In this document: positions 8,723 through 17,707 of the stretch, piece after piece
Numbering within the stretch: the stretch's first letter is position 1
Layout: every line of letters starts with the position of its first letter
Assembly (NCBI RefSeq): GCF_003013475.1
Contig: NZ_PXZO01000017.1
Coordinates: forward strand, 62,001 to 126,000
Length of the DNA: 64,000 nucleotides
Reading direction: 5' to 3'
Source: Brevibacillus porteri
GTDB taxonomy: Bacteria; Bacillota; Bacilli; Brevibacillales; Brevibacillaceae
Notes under the pieces: generated by a model
What the model was told of the DNA's origin: nothing
Databases searched by the model: none
Seen by the model: only the letters and a program-made list of their open reading frames with translations
Program-made: the position numbers and the translations under genes

Positions 8723-8750
8723 TGACGTAACTGTATTTACAGTTACGTCA
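8723..8750. terminator. 28-bp perfect inverted repeat between the toxin-like gene and its neighbour
   Basis: TGACGTAACTGTA-TT-TACAGTTACGTCA, 13-bp arms with a two-base loop. It is placed right after the stop codon as a terminator would be, but only TCTCTT follows, so termination would be weak. A protein binding site is the alternative. Confidence 0.55.
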
Positions 8751-8804
8751 TCTCTTACTTATACTGGATGTTAAAATCGAATCGTGCACACCACAGGAGG
8801 AACC

Positions 8805-9668
8805 ATGAGGCTGGAAATATGTAAACTCGACGAGGTGATCGTCATTGGAGTCCCAGAGAATTGGGATTTTGATACTCACGACGATGATTACGCACAATTT
8901 TACAATCCTCGGCTCACTGGGATCGAGCATGTACTTGAGCCAGAAAAAATATTTGAGGTGTGGGATTCAGATGGCACGATCATCGGGAAAAGAGTGAGTC
9001 ATATTGAACTCATTCCAGATGGGTGCTTTGTGAAAACGATCCCAGCAGGAGAATTTGCCAAGCTTCACAAGAGTCAATTGCAGTACGAACTAGATATGTT
9101 TGCTAGGACAAATTATCTCGAAGAAATGAGCTATGGATTCTCTACCAAGGTGACGAAAACAAATGGTGATAAACAAGAATTTTACTATCGCCCAGTTCAA
9201 TATCGTCCTGATGTTGTGAATACACGTACGATTCCATCTTTAGAGAAAGAACGTTCTAAGTCGTTAAAAGAACGCTATGTTTCCATCTTTTTTGATACGG
9301 AAAGCTGTAGCTTTCGCCGATTTTTATACAAGCGATATGTTACACAGTACCAAGGTTGCCTTTGGGACTTAGCGAGATTCAAAAACAATGATCAAGGTAT
9401 CGCCAGAGAGGGTATGTCCAAAGATGAAGCTGTATCATTTTTACTCCAGAAAAGTGAGGTCCTCGTATTTTGGGAAGGGTACAGCACGTTTGGTAAAGAG
9501 ATGATTCGTGACAAAGTAATGAAGATGGACGCAAAGCATCTGCTAGAAAACTACACGCGATTCACCTCTGATATGTACATTTTTGATGAAACATTGACGT
9601 GGACAGTTATTTTTCAGCACGAACGAGACGAAGATGGATTCAAGCATATATTGCTGCGGGTAGAGTGA
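8805..9668 (+). CDS. Unknown two-part protein, possible partner/immunity of the toxin-like gene
   Basis: A 287-residue soluble protein starting at ATG 8805 behind AGGAGG (8795-8800). The N-terminal ~150 residues include FVKTIPAGEFAKLHKS, a motif like the start of GyrI/AraC-type effector-binding folds. The C-terminal half contains CLWDLARF, SKDEAVSFLLQKSEVLVFWE and ends with DMYIFDETLTWTVIFQHE. That ending resembles the last strand-turn of several small Firmicute immunity-type and DUF proteins. There is no signal peptide or membrane helix, so it should be cytoplasmic. It follows a secreted toxin-like gene by 89 bp. The immunity role is an inference from order and the C-terminal motif only. Confidence 0.6.
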   Translation: MRLEICKLDEVIVIGVPENWDFDTHDDDYAQFYNPRLTGIEHVLEPEKIFEVWDSDGTIIGKRVSHIELIPDGCFVKTIPAGEFAKLHKSQLQYELDMFARTNYLEEMSYGFSTKVTKTNGDKQEFYYRPVQYRPDVVNTRTIPSLEKERSKSLKERYVSIFFDTESCSFRRFLYKRYVTQYQGCLWDLARFKNNDQGIAREGMSKDEAVSFLLQKSEVLVFWEGYSTFGKEMIRDKVMKMDAKHLLENYTRFTSDMYIFDETLTWTVIFQHERDEDGFKHILLRVE

Positions 9669-9723
9669 TGGATGGGCCTAGGCTGAACGCAGATTCGCTA
9701 TGTGCTCCTTCCCCTTCTACCGC

Positions 9724-9762
9724 AAAAAGGGCAATCCCTCTAGGGACTGCCCTTTTCGTTTT
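9724..9762 (-). terminator. Terminator of the dynamin operon (bidirectional)
   Basis: AAAAAGGGCAATCCCT / AGGGACTGCCCTTTT hairpin with T-rich sequence on both sides. It is similar to the hairpin at 7250-7300. Confidence 0.75.
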
Positions 9763-9777
9763 TATAATCGTGTCAAG

Positions 9778-11745
9778 TTATTCCAACTCAGCCGCTACAC
9801 GACTCACTTTTGCCGCCAGCTCGTCGAGATCAATGTTCATCTCAAGAGCTGCAAACAGACCTGTGAAATACTCATTGATCTGGTCGATGACGCGATTGCG
9901 CTCATGCGCCACCAGCTCTTGGAACAGCGTAGAAAACTGCTCATCCAGCTGCTTGTTTCCGATTTCTACATACCCGCTCACTGGTTCTTGCATGCGCTTT
10001 TCCAGTTCTTCACGCATTTTCACTTTGCCATCCTGCTCGAAAAAGTCTTTGGTGTTCTTGAACAAGGAAATCGCTGATGCAAATGCAGATTCGGCTACTG
10101 GCAGTTCGTTAGCAAAGGACAGTGTTTCCACTTGTCGCTGCTGATATGGTGCCAAGGTCAACCCTGCTGCGTAGCCTTGTGCATCCTTTTGCCACGCTGC
10201 AACAAGTGATGTCCCCTGCTTGTTCGTGAATTTCTCCAAACGAAGGGTAGTCGCTCTCAGTTCCTGCGCCAAATCGTAGCTGATCGAACGCAGAAGATCA
10301 GTCAAGCATCCTTGCAGTGCTTGCTTCATGTTGCGTCCATCTTCCTTGATGACAGCCGGGTTAAAAGCGAGATTGAACAATTCGTTGAATCGGAAGAACA
10401 AGCGCTGGCGAACGTAGTAAAGCAGCTCCTCGCGCTCTTTTGCCAAGTCACGCTCGAACGAAGCGGTAGACAGTGCTTCAACAGCTGATAGAGCCTGTGT
10501 CTTGGCTGTGCTTGCTGCTTCTTTGCGCAATTGACGCTCGTCTTCTCCGGATTGTGCCATACGCATGAATTCTGCCAAGGTATCGTGGGCGCGACGGATT
10601 TCACCGATTGCAGCATTCACAGCAATTTGCGTCAGCTCTTCAATCGTAAAGCGGAGGAACTCTGCTTCAAACGAAGCCATTCCCGAGAACTTGAATGCCT
10701 CATCTGCCGGCATCAGCGGCTCGCCTTCAGCCGTATTCGTGCGCTGGCGGTATACTTTCTCCGCAGAAGCTGCCAGCTTGCCTTTTTCATGCATCCGTGC
10801 CAACAGAGCAGTCTGGCTGGACACTGGATAAATACGTGGGAGACGAATGCCGCACGAGAGGAGGTTTTTCTCTACGTGGGTAAGGACACCCTGCAATTCT
10901 TCTTCATTCGCTGCGAGGTCACAAGCATTGACGATAAAGAACATTTTGTCCATTTCAAACGTATCCTTGACGCGCCCCATTTGCAGCAAAAATTCGCGGT
11001 CAGCCTGTGCAAAGGCGTGGTTGTAATACGTCACGAACAGGACCGCATCCGCGTTTTTCATGTATTCGAACGCCACACCTGTGTGACGTGCGTTAATGGA
11101 GTCAGCACCAGGGGTATCTACCAGAACAATTCCCTGATCGGTTAGTGGACAAGAATAGAACAGCTCGATGTACTCTGCGAAACAAGCTTTTTCTTCCTTT
11201 GCCACAAACCCTTTGAACGCTTGCATATCAACCAGCAGCTCGCCGCCCAGATGAGCCGACATCTCTGGCAACCCCTTTGTAACAGCTTTCAAAAAGGTGT
11301 AATGCGGTTTTGCCGTCGGAGGGATTTGGGCGACGTCGATCTTGCCCAGCTCTGCCAGTGCCCCTTCGAGATCAGTAGCGATCATACCAAAGACAGCAAG
11401 GGAACGGATCACGTCCTGCTCAATGGCTTCACGCTCTTTCATGACGACACGAACAGTGCCATGCGGGTGTGTATCCGTAGGCGGCATGATTTTGTTGATC
11501 GCTGCTGTTGTCGGGTTCGGTGACACTGGCAGCACGAGATCGCCCATCAAGGCGTTCGCAAAAGACGATTTCCCTGCACTGAATGCACCAAACAGCGCGA
11601 CTGTAAAACGATTGGCTGTCAGGCGATCTGCTCGATCCAGCATCGCTTGTGCCTGTGCTTGCATTCCTGGTACGGTAACGACTTCTTCACTTGCACGCCG
11701 CAGACGCTCTGCTGCCGCAATTAGTTTGTCTCGTAGTTGATTCAT
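9778..11745 (-). CDS. Bacterial dynamin-like GTPase, second half of a split DynA
   Basis: A 655-residue large GTPase. Residues ~45-65 carry the P-loop GAFSAGKSSFANALMG, VDTPGADSIN follows as the G3 region and VNACDLA is in the G4 position. The rest is long helices expected to form the stalk and membrane paddle. In Bacillus, DynA (about 1190 residues) joins two such modules in one chain and helps membrane fusion and repair. Here this module and the upstream one (556 residues) are separate, and their summed length is close to DynA. The ATG overlaps the upstream stop (ATGA), so translation is probably coupled. The 3' end is duplicated at 7315-7399. Confidence 0.9.
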   Translation of the reverse strand: MNQLRDKLIAAAERLRRASEEVVTVPGMQAQAQAMLDRADRLTANRFTVALFGAFSAGKSSFANALMGDLVLPVSPNPTTAAINKIMPPTDTHPHGTVRVVMKEREAIEQDVIRSLAVFGMIATDLEGALAELGKIDVAQIPPTAKPHYTFLKAVTKGLPEMSAHLGGELLVDMQAFKGFVAKEEKACFAEYIELFYSCPLTDQGIVLVDTPGADSINARHTGVAFEYMKNADAVLFVTYYNHAFAQADREFLLQMGRVKDTFEMDKMFFIVNACDLAANEEELQGVLTHVEKNLLSCGIRLPRIYPVSSQTALLARMHEKGKLAASAEKVYRQRTNTAEGEPLMPADEAFKFSGMASFEAEFLRFTIEELTQIAVNAAIGEIRRAHDTLAEFMRMAQSGEDERQLRKEAASTAKTQALSAVEALSTASFERDLAKEREELLYYVRQRLFFRFNELFNLAFNPAVIKEDGRNMKQALQGCLTDLLRSISYDLAQELRATTLRLEKFTNKQGTSLVAAWQKDAQGYAAGLTLAPYQQRQVETLSFANELPVAESAFASAISLFKNTKDFFEQDGKVKMREELEKRMQEPVSGYVEIGNKQLDEQFSTLFQELVAHERNRVIDQINEYFTGLFAALEMNIDLDELAAKVSRVAAELE

Positions 11746-13412
11746 GCTACTTGTTCTCCTCCACGCATAATCGCCAACAGACGACCCTTGGTTTCTTCTT
11801 CTCTCGCTGCCAGTCCTGCCAGCTTTTGATGCAGCGCTGCCATTTCACGCAATACGCCAAGGCGCTCGCCTTGAGCTGCACTTTCTACACGCACCTGCTC
11901 CTTGATCATCTCAACCACTTGTGCAATAAAGGAGAGACCCACGCGTCTGTACTCCAGCTTCATCCCGCTGGAAATATCCGCACAGTAGTTCAGAACGTAC
12001 TCACTCGAGGCAGCACCCTCTTTGATGTGCTTGCTCAGGAACTCGCCCGTAATCTCAATCTTGGTCGCGTGAACGCTGGCGTGATATTCTTCGCTCCGCA
12101 AATCAAACACTTGCGGCTGCTTGCCGAGCCATTCTTTGAAATGGAAGTCGAGATTTCCCGCCACTTTTTCGCGGAACTCGACGAGAAGGGCTTCTTCGCG
12201 ACGTGCGCGTTCTTCCTCTGTCTTCTTGCCTGCAAACAACAACCCCACCTTGAAGCCTGGTTTGCGGCTCTCCAAGTAGCTTCGTGCTGCTTCATTCGTG
12301 CTGAAATAAGTCAAACGGGCGTTGTCCAAAAGTACACTCAGCTCTTTTTCCATCTGCATTCGGGCATCCTCGGCGCGCTGTTCTAGAGCCGCTGCTGTCG
12401 CTTCCTCCTGCTCGAGCGCTACCTGCACAGCCGCTGCATTACGACTGTCGATGCCTTCTACTTCCAGACCATCCAGCTGGGCTTCCCACTGCTGGCGTTG
12501 ATCTGCCTGGCTTGTTCTTACTACTTGGATATGTTCGTCGATCAAATGCTCGGCAGCACTGCGAACGCTCGTGCCAACCAGCTTTTCACGATCAGCGATC
12601 AACTGCGCAAGCATGCCCTTGAATTCCTCATACATGTTCTCAGAATGATCTGGTTCCGCAAGCGACGTGTAAAAAATACCATCCGGATGGATGTTCCAGG
12701 TCGCAAATGCCTCCTCGACACTTTCCTTATAGCTATCAAAATCCAATTCGAAATCAATATGTTTATCGATCATGTTCACAACCAGATAGACTGGCTTGCC
12801 ACGGTCCTTCAACGTCTTCGTAAAGTTGAAGTTCTCTTCGGCTTGAACATGGTTATAATCCATCATGTAAATGACGACGTCAGCCAAATGCAGCGCAGAC
12901 TCCGTAGCGATTTTGTGTGCCGCATCCGTGGAGTCAATACCCGGTGTATCGAGCAAGCTGGCGTATTCGTCAAGGAATGTTCCCGGATAGGAAACCTCTA
13001 CGGATTCTACCGTATCTCCGTCAACAGCAAACTGCTTGAGCTTCTCCATCTCCGTATCTGGATCAAATGTAAGGACTCCGCTGTTCAGGGTGAAGACGCG
13101 AGCCGCTTTTTCTCCGCCGCGAATCTTAACAACATTCGCACTGGTCGGAATCGGATTGGACGGTAGCAAATTGACACCCAGAAGCGTGTTAATCATCGTT
13201 GATTTTCCAGCGGAAAAATGTCCGCAAAACGCAATATTCAGCTCAGCGCGCTTTGTTTTCGCAGCCAGTTGAATGAGCTTGTGAGGCGTAGTTTCGTCTC
13301 CCTGCGATTTCATGACTTCCGCGAGTTCTTCCCATGTATGTGCCAGTCGGGAAAAGTCCGTTTCCCGGATCAATACTTGACTGTCAAGCACTTCTATTCC
13401 ACCCTTCTCCAT
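11742..13412 (-). CDS. Bacterial dynamin-like GTPase, first half of a split DynA
   Basis: A 556-residue dynamin-like protein. It has P-loop GHFSAGKSTMINTLLG (~residues 62-77), LLDTPGIDSTD as G3 and VNMIDKHID as G4, followed by long helical segments rich in Glu/Gln. It is first in a two-gene operon, with its TGA overlapping the start of the second dynamin by four bases. ATG 13412 is given; GTG 13391 behind AAGGGTGG is an alternative start. Known DynA-type proteins act at the cytoplasmic membrane and at septa, and protect against phage and pore-forming damage. That role is assumed from the family. Confidence 0.9.
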   Translation of the reverse strand: MEKGGIEVLDSQVLIRETDFSRLAHTWEELAEVMKSQGDETTPHKLIQLAAKTKRAELNIAFCGHFSAGKSTMINTLLGVNLLPSNPIPTSANVVKIRGGEKAARVFTLNSGVLTFDPDTEMEKLKQFAVDGDTVESVEVSYPGTFLDEYASLLDTPGIDSTDAAHKIATESALHLADVVIYMMDYNHVQAEENFNFTKTLKDRGKPVYLVVNMIDKHIDFELDFDSYKESVEEAFATWNIHPDGIFYTSLAEPDHSENMYEEFKGMLAQLIADREKLVGTSVRSAAEHLIDEHIQVVRTSQADQRQQWEAQLDGLEVEGIDSRNAAAVQVALEQEEATAAALEQRAEDARMQMEKELSVLLDNARLTYFSTNEAARSYLESRKPGFKVGLLFAGKKTEEERARREEALLVEFREKVAGNLDFHFKEWLGKQPQVFDLRSEEYHASVHATKIEITGEFLSKHIKEGAASSEYVLNYCADISSGMKLEYRRVGLSFIAQVVEMIKEQVRVESAAQGERLGVLREMAALHQKLAGLAAREEETKGRLLAIMRGGEQVA

Positions 13413-13622
13413 CTTTCCTACTCTCTCTACTAATTCCTGTTCATGAACTTCCTTATTTACTACACTCTATTCTACCATGCCGAATGTAACATAGGTCACA
13501 GATGAGTTCAATTTAAAACTATGAAAGATTTAGCATTCGCCTATTCTTCCGCATAATTTTCCTCTCATCTGGAAAAAATCGCACTAACATGATATTCGTA
13601 TTCTGAACGGGAGGAACTTCAA

Positions 13623-15197
13623 ATGATGCGCAGATTTTTGTCCCAGCGTCGCCAAAAGAAAACTCCCTCTCTTATCGCACAGCGTTTGCAGCAGCGAAAT
13701 GATCCTACGCTTACGCTATCGACCAGTTTGCAGCAAAACATGGAGACGTTCAAGACCGTGCTGGGCAGCCCACATGATTTATTAATTCGTTCCTTTACGA
13801 TCGGCAACACCAAACATTCCTGTGCCGTTATTGCCATTGATGGATTGGCGAACTGCGACATGCTGGATACGCAAGTCCTCGGACAAATCCAATTGATGAT
13901 CTCGACTGCTTCCAAAGTAGTACCGACTGAACCAGATGAGATTGTCGGGATGCTTTATGAAGAAGTCCTTTCTGTCGTTGAAATATCGAAAGCAACGGAT
14001 TTGACAAAAATACTCGAAGGCATTCTTTCCGGGGATACAGCCATTTTTGTGGATGGATCGACCGAAGTCATTATTGTCGACAGCAAGGGATGGAAAACTC
14101 GCGCCATTGAGGAGCCGGTCTCCGAAGGCTTGGTTCGAGGTCCGCGGGACGGCTTTACGGAGAGTATCCGGGACAACACTGTTCATATACGCAGACGTAT
14201 CAAAGACCCGAACTTGCGCTTTGAAGGGTCCATCATAGGCAGACGCAGCCGAACAGATGTGATCATCGCCTACATTGAAAACATCGTTGATCCAGAACTA
14301 CTGGATGAAGTGAGACGGCGAATTTCTACGATTGATGTTGACGAGATAGAAGAGTCTGGTTTTATTGAGCAATGGATTGAAGATGATTTTCTGTCGCCTT
14401 TTCCGCAGATTCATAATACGGAGCGTCCCGACAAAGTCAGTGGAGCATTGTTTCAAGGCCGCATTGCGATATTGGTGGACAGCACTCCCATGGTGCTCAT
14501 TTTGCCTGTGACGATTGGCTTGCTCCTGCATTCACCAGAGGATTACTACGAGCGTTGGATTGTCGGTTCATTAGCTAGGCTGTTGCGGTATTTGGCAGCT
14601 TTTCTGGCCGTCTATTCGCCCGCTTTCTATATCGCTCTCGTCACCTTTCACCCTGGCTTGATCCCGTCTGATCTCGCCTTCTCGATTGCAGCCACACGTG
14701 ATGGGGTTCCGTTTCCGGCCTTCGTAGAAGCGATCATGATGGTGACGACGATGGAGCTGTTGCAGGAAGCCGGATTACGCTTACCGAAACCGATCGGCCA
14801 GACCATCGGCATCGTCGGCGGTCTCGTCATCGGTGACGCAGCGGTTTCTGCGGGCATCGTCAGTCCTGTCATGGTCATCGTCGTCGCCCTCACTGCCATC
14901 GCTTCTTTTGCCATCCCTTCCTATCACCTTGCCATCGCCTTTCGAATGATTCGTTTTTTCGCCATGCTTATGGCAGCCATTTTTGGTATTTATGGCGTGG
15001 TGTTAAGCTTGATTGCCATCATGATTCATTTATCCAATCTGACCAGCATCGGGTACCCTTATTTGGCGCCTCTTGCTCCACATATGCCGAAGGATTGGAA
15101 GGATATGATTTTGCGCGCACCTGTTACCTTTTTGAAAACCCGACCAGATGCCCTTCACACAAAAGATGAAAACCGAATGAATACAGGAGGGTCGTAA
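13623..15197 (+). CDS. Spore germination receptor A subunit (GerA family)
   Basis: A 524-residue inner-membrane germinant receptor subunit of spores. The N-terminal soluble part (~1-290) includes DIEESGFIEQWIEDD-like sequence and TERP, the C-terminal half has about five helices, and the family blocks FVEAIMM..LLQEAGLRLP and IGQTIGIVGGLVIGDAAV are present. ATG 13623 (or 13626) follows GGGAGGAAC. It is first gene of an A-B-C operon with a small fourth gene. CATGATA at about 13594 fits a SigG-type -10 element, but no clear -35 could be placed. The germinant is unknown. Confidence 0.93.
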   Translation: MMRRFLSQRRQKKTPSLIAQRLQQRNDPTLTLSTSLQQNMETFKTVLGSPHDLLIRSFTIGNTKHSCAVIAIDGLANCDMLDTQVLGQIQLMISTASKVVPTEPDEIVGMLYEEVLSVVEISKATDLTKILEGILSGDTAIFVDGSTEVIIVDSKGWKTRAIEEPVSEGLVRGPRDGFTESIRDNTVHIRRRIKDPNLRFEGSIIGRRSRTDVIIAYIENIVDPELLDEVRRRISTIDVDEIEESGFIEQWIEDDFLSPFPQIHNTERPDKVSGALFQGRIAILVDSTPMVLILPVTIGLLLHSPEDYYERWIVGSLARLLRYLAAFLAVYSPAFYIALVTFHPGLIPSDLAFSIAATRDGVPFPAFVEAIMMVTTMELLQEAGLRLPKPIGQTIGIVGGLVIGDAAVSAGIVSPVMVIVVALTAIASFAIPSYHLAIAFRMIRFFAMLMAAIFGIYGVVLSLIAIMIHLSNLTSIGYPYLAPLAPHMPKDWKDMILRAPVTFLKTRPDALHTKDENRMNTGGS

Positions 15198-16304
15198 GTG
15201 AGTGCACAAACCTTGGCGGAGAAAATGATCAGCAAAAATCATATGGGGATTAACATTGCCTCAGTCACAATCGGCGTCGGCATCCTGACTTTTCCCCGCT
15301 CCTTAGCCAAGGCAACCGGAGCCTTCGATGGATGGATTTCCGTCGTGATCAGCGGTCTTTGTGCGTGCCTGATTGGCTGGCTGCTTGCCAAGCTGGCGGC
15401 TCGGTTTCCGAGAAAAACCTTCTTTGAATACAGCTCCATCATTGCGAGCAAACCGATCGCCTACATCTTGACCTTTCTCGTCTGTATTTACACGATGCTA
15501 TTTGTGTCGTTTGAAATCAGGGCAATCGGAAACATCGCCAAGCAATACCTGTTCTACAATACCCCGGTGGAAATGATCACGCTCTCCTTTCTCTTGATTG
15601 TTCAATATTCCGTCGTTGGATCACGTATTGCCATGCTGCGGCTCAACCTGCTGTTTTTGCCTGTGGTTCTTGTCGTCATGTTCATTGTCTTGCTTTTTAC
15701 GACTCAGTTATTTGAGATCGAAAATATACGTCCCTTCTTCTCTTCGGACTGGCGCTCTCTCTTGGCAGGTTCCAAAGATGTCGGGCTGTCTTATTCCGGC
15801 TTTGAAATCATTCTTTTCTATACCATGCTGATGAAAAATCCCCAAGAAGGTACACGGGCTGTTACGTTAGGTCTTTCGATCCCTTTTCTGCTCTACATGA
15901 CCATCTACATGTTCGTCATTGGTGTATTCTCTGCTGACGTTGCAACGAATTTAACCTATCCAACCATTGAGCTGGCCAAAGAGGTAGAAATCCCTGGGGG
16001 TTTTTTTGAACGGGTGGAATCCATTTTCTTTACCATCTGGATCATGACGATCTTCAACACTTGTGCAATGTGGCTCGATATTACGGTGCTGAACTTGTCG
16101 TCCATGTTTTTTAATGTGCACAAAACCGTGTGGGTCCTGATCCTCTCTCCCGTCATTTATTTTGTCGCGATGCTTCCACAAAACCTGGTCGACTTCTTTA
16201 CGTTCGCTGACAGTGTCACCTATTTCGGGATCGCTGTCGTCTATTTATGTCCCATATTGCTGCTCATAATCGCCATTTTGCGAGGTGTCAAAAGCAATGA
16301 ATAG
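15198..16304 (+). CDS. Spore germination receptor B subunit (GerB family, APC fold)
   Basis: A 368-residue membrane protein of the GerAB/GerKB type with about ten helices, related to amino acid/polyamine transporters. It is thought to bind the germinant within the receptor. Starts with GTG 15198 directly after the TAA of the A gene, behind ACAGGAGGG. Characteristic blocks are IGVGILTFPRSLAKATG near the N-terminus and GLSYSGFEIILFYTMLM in the middle. It overlaps the C-subunit gene by eight bases. Confidence 0.92.
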   Translation: MSAQTLAEKMISKNHMGINIASVTIGVGILTFPRSLAKATGAFDGWISVVISGLCACLIGWLLAKLAARFPRKTFFEYSSIIASKPIAYILTFLVCIYTMLFVSFEIRAIGNIAKQYLFYNTPVEMITLSFLLIVQYSVVGSRIAMLRLNLLFLPVVLVVMFIVLLFTTQLFEIENIRPFFSSDWRSLLAGSKDVGLSYSGFEIILFYTMLMKNPQEGTRAVTLGLSIPFLLYMTIYMFVIGVFSADVATNLTYPTIELAKEVEIPGGFFERVESIFFTIWIMTIFNTCAMWLDITVLNLSSMFFNVHKTVWVLILSPVIYFVAMLPQNLVDFFTFADSVTYFGIAVVYLCPILLLIIAILRGVKSNE

Positions 16305-17529
16305 ACGACTCATTTTCTGTAGCATCTGCTTGCTTCTTTCCACACTGCTAGCTGGATGCTGGGATCAGGTTCAAATTGAGGAACGAGGATTTGTGGTAGG
16401 TGTAGCGATTGATAAACCTCGTACAAAAGAAGCTGAGCAGCAAGCCAAACAAGAAGCTCCAGACAAGCCTCAAGTCAAAGAACGCTTTCTCGTCACACAT
16501 CAATTCGTCGTCCCCGGTGGATTGATCTCCGGCGGCCAAGGAAGCGGTGGTGGTCAAAACACAGCCAATGAGGCTTACCACAACCTCATATCCGAGGGAG
16601 ATTCTCTTTTCGAGATTTCCCGCGAATTGGCTACTCGGACCAGCAGAACTCCATTTTATCAGCATATGAAAATCCTGATCGTCTCCGAAGACGTCGCCCG
16701 TACGAAAAACGGTCTTGCCAGAGCACTGGATTTCTATCTGCGTGATCCAGATTCCATACGAAGCAGCAAGGTATTTATCTCAAATGGTCCTGCCAAAGAA
16801 GTACTGGAAGTCAAACCGAAAACAGAGAAGCTGCCCGCTATTTACGTCAACTCGATTGGAGAAAACGTCAATAAAAATTCCCGCATGCTTCCAGAGGTCC
16901 GATTGGGCGATGTCCACGAGGAGCTTCTCAGTCCGTACAGTTTTGTGGTTCCGCGCGTGAGACCTGAAGAGCAGGAGGTAAAATTAGCAGGCGCCGCTGT
17001 TTTTACCCATGACAATCAGATGATAGGTTTTCTCGGGGAAGAAGAGACGGAGGGACTGAATTTTCTCACGGGAAAAGTTAGCGGAGGGATGGTAAAAGGC
17101 AAGTTTAAAAACAACCTTGTCTCGATGAACATCCAAGGAATCAAGCATAGCATTAAAGCAGATTTACGCGATCGGCAGCACATGAAATTCACAATAGAAA
17201 TCGAATGTGAAGGCACATTGGCCGAGTCTTACGCCATAATGGATTCCTTAAATAACACGGCAATGGAGAAGCTTGAAAAAGTGTTTGCCGAAGAAATTGA
17301 ACGAATGAGTAATGACACCATCAGGAAGGTCCATAAGCAGATGAAAGTGGATGTCATCAAGCTTGGCAGCTATCTGAAGCAGCATCATTTCTCGCTATGG
17401 AAAAAGATTCGGCAGGACTGGGAAACAGGGCAGCGTCTGTATGAAAAAAGTGAGATAACCATTCAAACAAAAGTCTATTTACGCAATATCGGTGCGATCA
17501 ACCGTATCGAACGCCAAAACAACAGGTGA
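16297..17529 (+). CDS. Spore germination receptor C subunit, lipoprotein (Ger(x)C family)
   Basis: A 410-residue lipoprotein; the signal ends LLSTLLAGCWDQ with a lipobox LAGC and the family's WDQ/WDR start. GFVVGVAIDK and a C-terminal block with WKKIRQDWETG are typical of Ger(x)C proteins. An unusual polar insertion (EAEQQAKQEAPDKPQ, then SGGQGSGGGQN) lies at about residues 45-95. ATG 16297 is preferred to GTG 16285 because GCGAGGTG precedes it. It acts on the outer face of the spore inner membrane with the A and B subunits. Confidence 0.92.
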   Translation: MNRRLIFCSICLLLSTLLAGCWDQVQIEERGFVVGVAIDKPRTKEAEQQAKQEAPDKPQVKERFLVTHQFVVPGGLISGGQGSGGGQNTANEAYHNLISEGDSLFEISRELATRTSRTPFYQHMKILIVSEDVARTKNGLARALDFYLRDPDSIRSSKVFISNGPAKEVLEVKPKTEKLPAIYVNSIGENVNKNSRMLPEVRLGDVHEELLSPYSFVVPRVRPEEQEVKLAGAAVFTHDNQMIGFLGEEETEGLNFLTGKVSGGMVKGKFKNNLVSMNIQGIKHSIKADLRDRQHMKFTIEIECEGTLAESYAIMDSLNNTAMEKLEKVFAEEIERMSNDTIRKVHKQMKVDVIKLGSYLKQHHFSLWKKIRQDWETGQRLYEKSEITIQTKVYLRNIGAINRIERQNNR

Positions 17530-17533
17530 TCCC

Positions 17534-17686
17534 ATGTTCAAATTTTTAGGCGTAGTCCCTCCGTATTTGACCTTCACAGGGACGGTCTTGGCGTTTTTGA
17601 TTCCCTATCTTTTTTTTAAAATCAATAACAAGATTCACGAGCTGGGCGATCCGCCGTGGAAGAAACGCAATGACTCCAATTCGTAA
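17534..17686 (+). CDS. Tiny membrane protein closing the germination operon (D-subunit-like)
   Basis: A 50-residue protein, MFKFLGVVPPYLTFTGTVLA..., with one hydrophobic helix at ~12-30 and a charged tail (GDPPWKKRNDSNS). It begins four bases after the C-subunit stop. Some Bacillus germinant receptors have a fourth small membrane subunit that modulates receptor function. Position and size fit that idea, though most described D proteins have two helices. Function here is inference. Confidence 0.65.
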   Translation: MFKFLGVVPPYLTFTGTVLAFLIPYLFFKINNKIHELGDPPWKKRNDSNS

Positions 17687-17707
17687 CAAAACCTCTATCA
17701 ACGTCGA

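Larger units (their letters stand above)
7400..9720. other. Probable inserted segment carrying a toxin-like pair
   Basis: The segment lies between the dynamin 3' remnant (7315-7399) and the intact dynamin gene, and is bounded on both sides by similar terminator hairpins. Its first half is visibly AT-rich compared with the flanks. It carries the secreted protein at 7651 and the unknown gene at 8805. No integrase, transposase or IS ends are visible, so the mechanism is unknown; homologous recombination with an allele from a relative is a simple explanation. Confidence 0.5.

Noticed and set aside
7400..9720. Complete mobile element
   Set aside because: No integrase, transposase, IS inverted ends or target duplication apart from the dynamin 3' copy; kept as a probable inserted segment.
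9599..10144. 181-codon forward frame across the dynamin 3' end
   Set aside because: It is antisense to a conserved GTPase and starts inside the previous gene without a ribosome site.
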